Of a stretch of 39,189 nt of DNA, positions 38,701-39,189 are shown in pieces (within the stretch, counting starts at the first letter, position 1; each line of letters begins with the position of its first letter). The notes beneath the pieces were generated by a model. The model saw nothing but the letters and a program-made list of their open reading frames with translations. It searched no databases and had not been told where the DNA came from. The DNA is from Tieghemiomyces parasiticus (taxonomy: Eukaryota; Kickxellomycota; Dimargaritomycetes; Dimargaritales; Dimargaritaceae), in contig JANBPT010000387.1 in the NCBI GenBank assembly GCA_027575765.1, forward strand, positions 1-39,189, written 5' to 3'. Made by a program: the position numbers and the translations under genes.

Positions 38701-39189
38701 TCCACTTTAGCGCTGTTTCTCCATAGCTTCGGTCGGTTTTGACCATCTTCGTTAACAAAACCGAGCAGGTCGGTTGTCATATCACCGTGGAAATCCACCG
38801 GAACAGGGTCAGCGATGGCCGCGGGGGGCAGTACAGCGGGTGTAGGCTCTAGAGAAAACCTCCCCGAAAAGGGACAAGCCAGTCAGTACCGGGAGGGGGG
38901 AGGGAAAATGGCAGGAAAGGGAGGGGGAGACTAGTGGTGAATGGGCAGTCAAGTGTCAGATCGTGAACTGAAACGGTCAGAGTTAAGATGGTACACAGCC
39001 GGTACGGTATTATCCTCTATTCGCCACCTGTCATCACCTACCAAACCCGCCCTGTCCGTCACCGATGTACACCTTCATGTGAATCGGGTCGTTGGGCTCA
39101 CCAGCGGGATCCGTCTGACCTATGACCAACAGGTCCAATTGGCCATCGTAGTTAAAATCACCCGGAATCAGTGATGTTGCGACGATGGT
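35765..39189 (-). CDS. ITFG1/TIP-like FG-GAP repeat membrane protein (5' end cut by window edge)
   Basis: Seven exons (39189-39042, 38848-38677, 38403-38306, 37981-36855, 36618-36530, 36100-35983, 35824-35765) keep one frame, giving 603 residues in the window. The first codons and signal peptide lie beyond the right edge. FG-GAP/calcium-loop motifs recur: PGDFNYDGQLDLLV, DFHGDMTTDLLGF, WIDLDGDCRADLFV, FADMDADGAVDLVF, GDFNYDGFPDLMV and FDLDDDGTLDVV. The conserved ITFG1 landmarks follow: LLLNGVCLNWC, NLFGLGRTNNYIEELAVGS, WAGIIPNSQLVI, a transmembrane helix (GVLIVLLVTVFVLAVTVGTL) and a tail REDKREKDRTLHVINFDAL that matches the human DDREK...FHFDAM ending. The family is a single-pass type I protein of the secretory pathway or cell surface with a beta-propeller lumenal part; its exact role is poorly defined. 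Donors at 36854 (GTTTGT) and 35982 (GTTAGA) are atypical. Confidence 0.92.

Overview
The window is nuclear DNA from a fungus that most likely lies outside Dikarya. Its genes are split by short introns (mostly about 100-320 bases) with GTAAGT-type donors. It carries a fungal-type Eaf1/Vid21 (HSA plus SANT, no ATPase), alongside two genes not expected in yeasts and moulds: a Twinkle-like mitochondrial primase-helicase and an ITFG1/TIP-type FG-GAP membrane protein. Proteins are rich in Ala/Pro/Ser/Thr/Gln low-complexity inserts. An early-diverging lineage such as Zoopagomycota, Blastocladiomycota or Chytridiomycota is an inference; no rRNA or other marker fixes it.

Layout from left to right: Twinkle-like primase-helicase (minus, cut by the left edge); mitoribosomal mS37/Mrp10 (minus), head to head with mitoribosomal bS16m (plus); the eEF1A lysine methyltransferase Efm4/See1 (plus), tail to tail with a six-exon HAD phosphatase-like hydrolase (minus); an unrecognised six-exon gene (plus), tail to tail with a membrane-anchored DUF1636 ferredoxin-like protein (minus); about 3 kb without a supported gene; a 1711-residue Dbl-family RhoGEF (minus); adrenodoxin-type mitochondrial ferredoxin Yah1 (minus); TAF11 (minus), head to head with Eaf1/Vid21 (plus); a 14-3-3 protein (minus); about 3.9 kb without a supported gene; and the ITFG1/TIP-like protein (minus, cut by the right edge). 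All introns were placed by hand. In every multi-exon model the exon phases add up to an open frame, which is the main support for the structures.

Two functional themes stand out. Four genes act in mitochondria (mtDNA replication, two small-subunit ribosomal proteins, Fe-S/heme ferredoxin), and two nuclear transcription factors (TFIID subunit TAF11 and NuA4 scaffold Eaf1) share one divergent promoter region.

The most unusual object is the RhoGEF. The sequence on either side of its DH-PH cassette reads as a RapGAP domain in pieces, in the right order, with the catalytic asparagine region altered. This looks like a Rho exchange factor nested inside a pseudo-RapGAP fold. Second is a DUF1636 domain, known mainly from bacteria, whose two cysteine pairs are separated by about 240 low-complexity residues behind an N-terminal membrane segment. 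No tRNA, rRNA, CRISPR array or intact transposon was seen.
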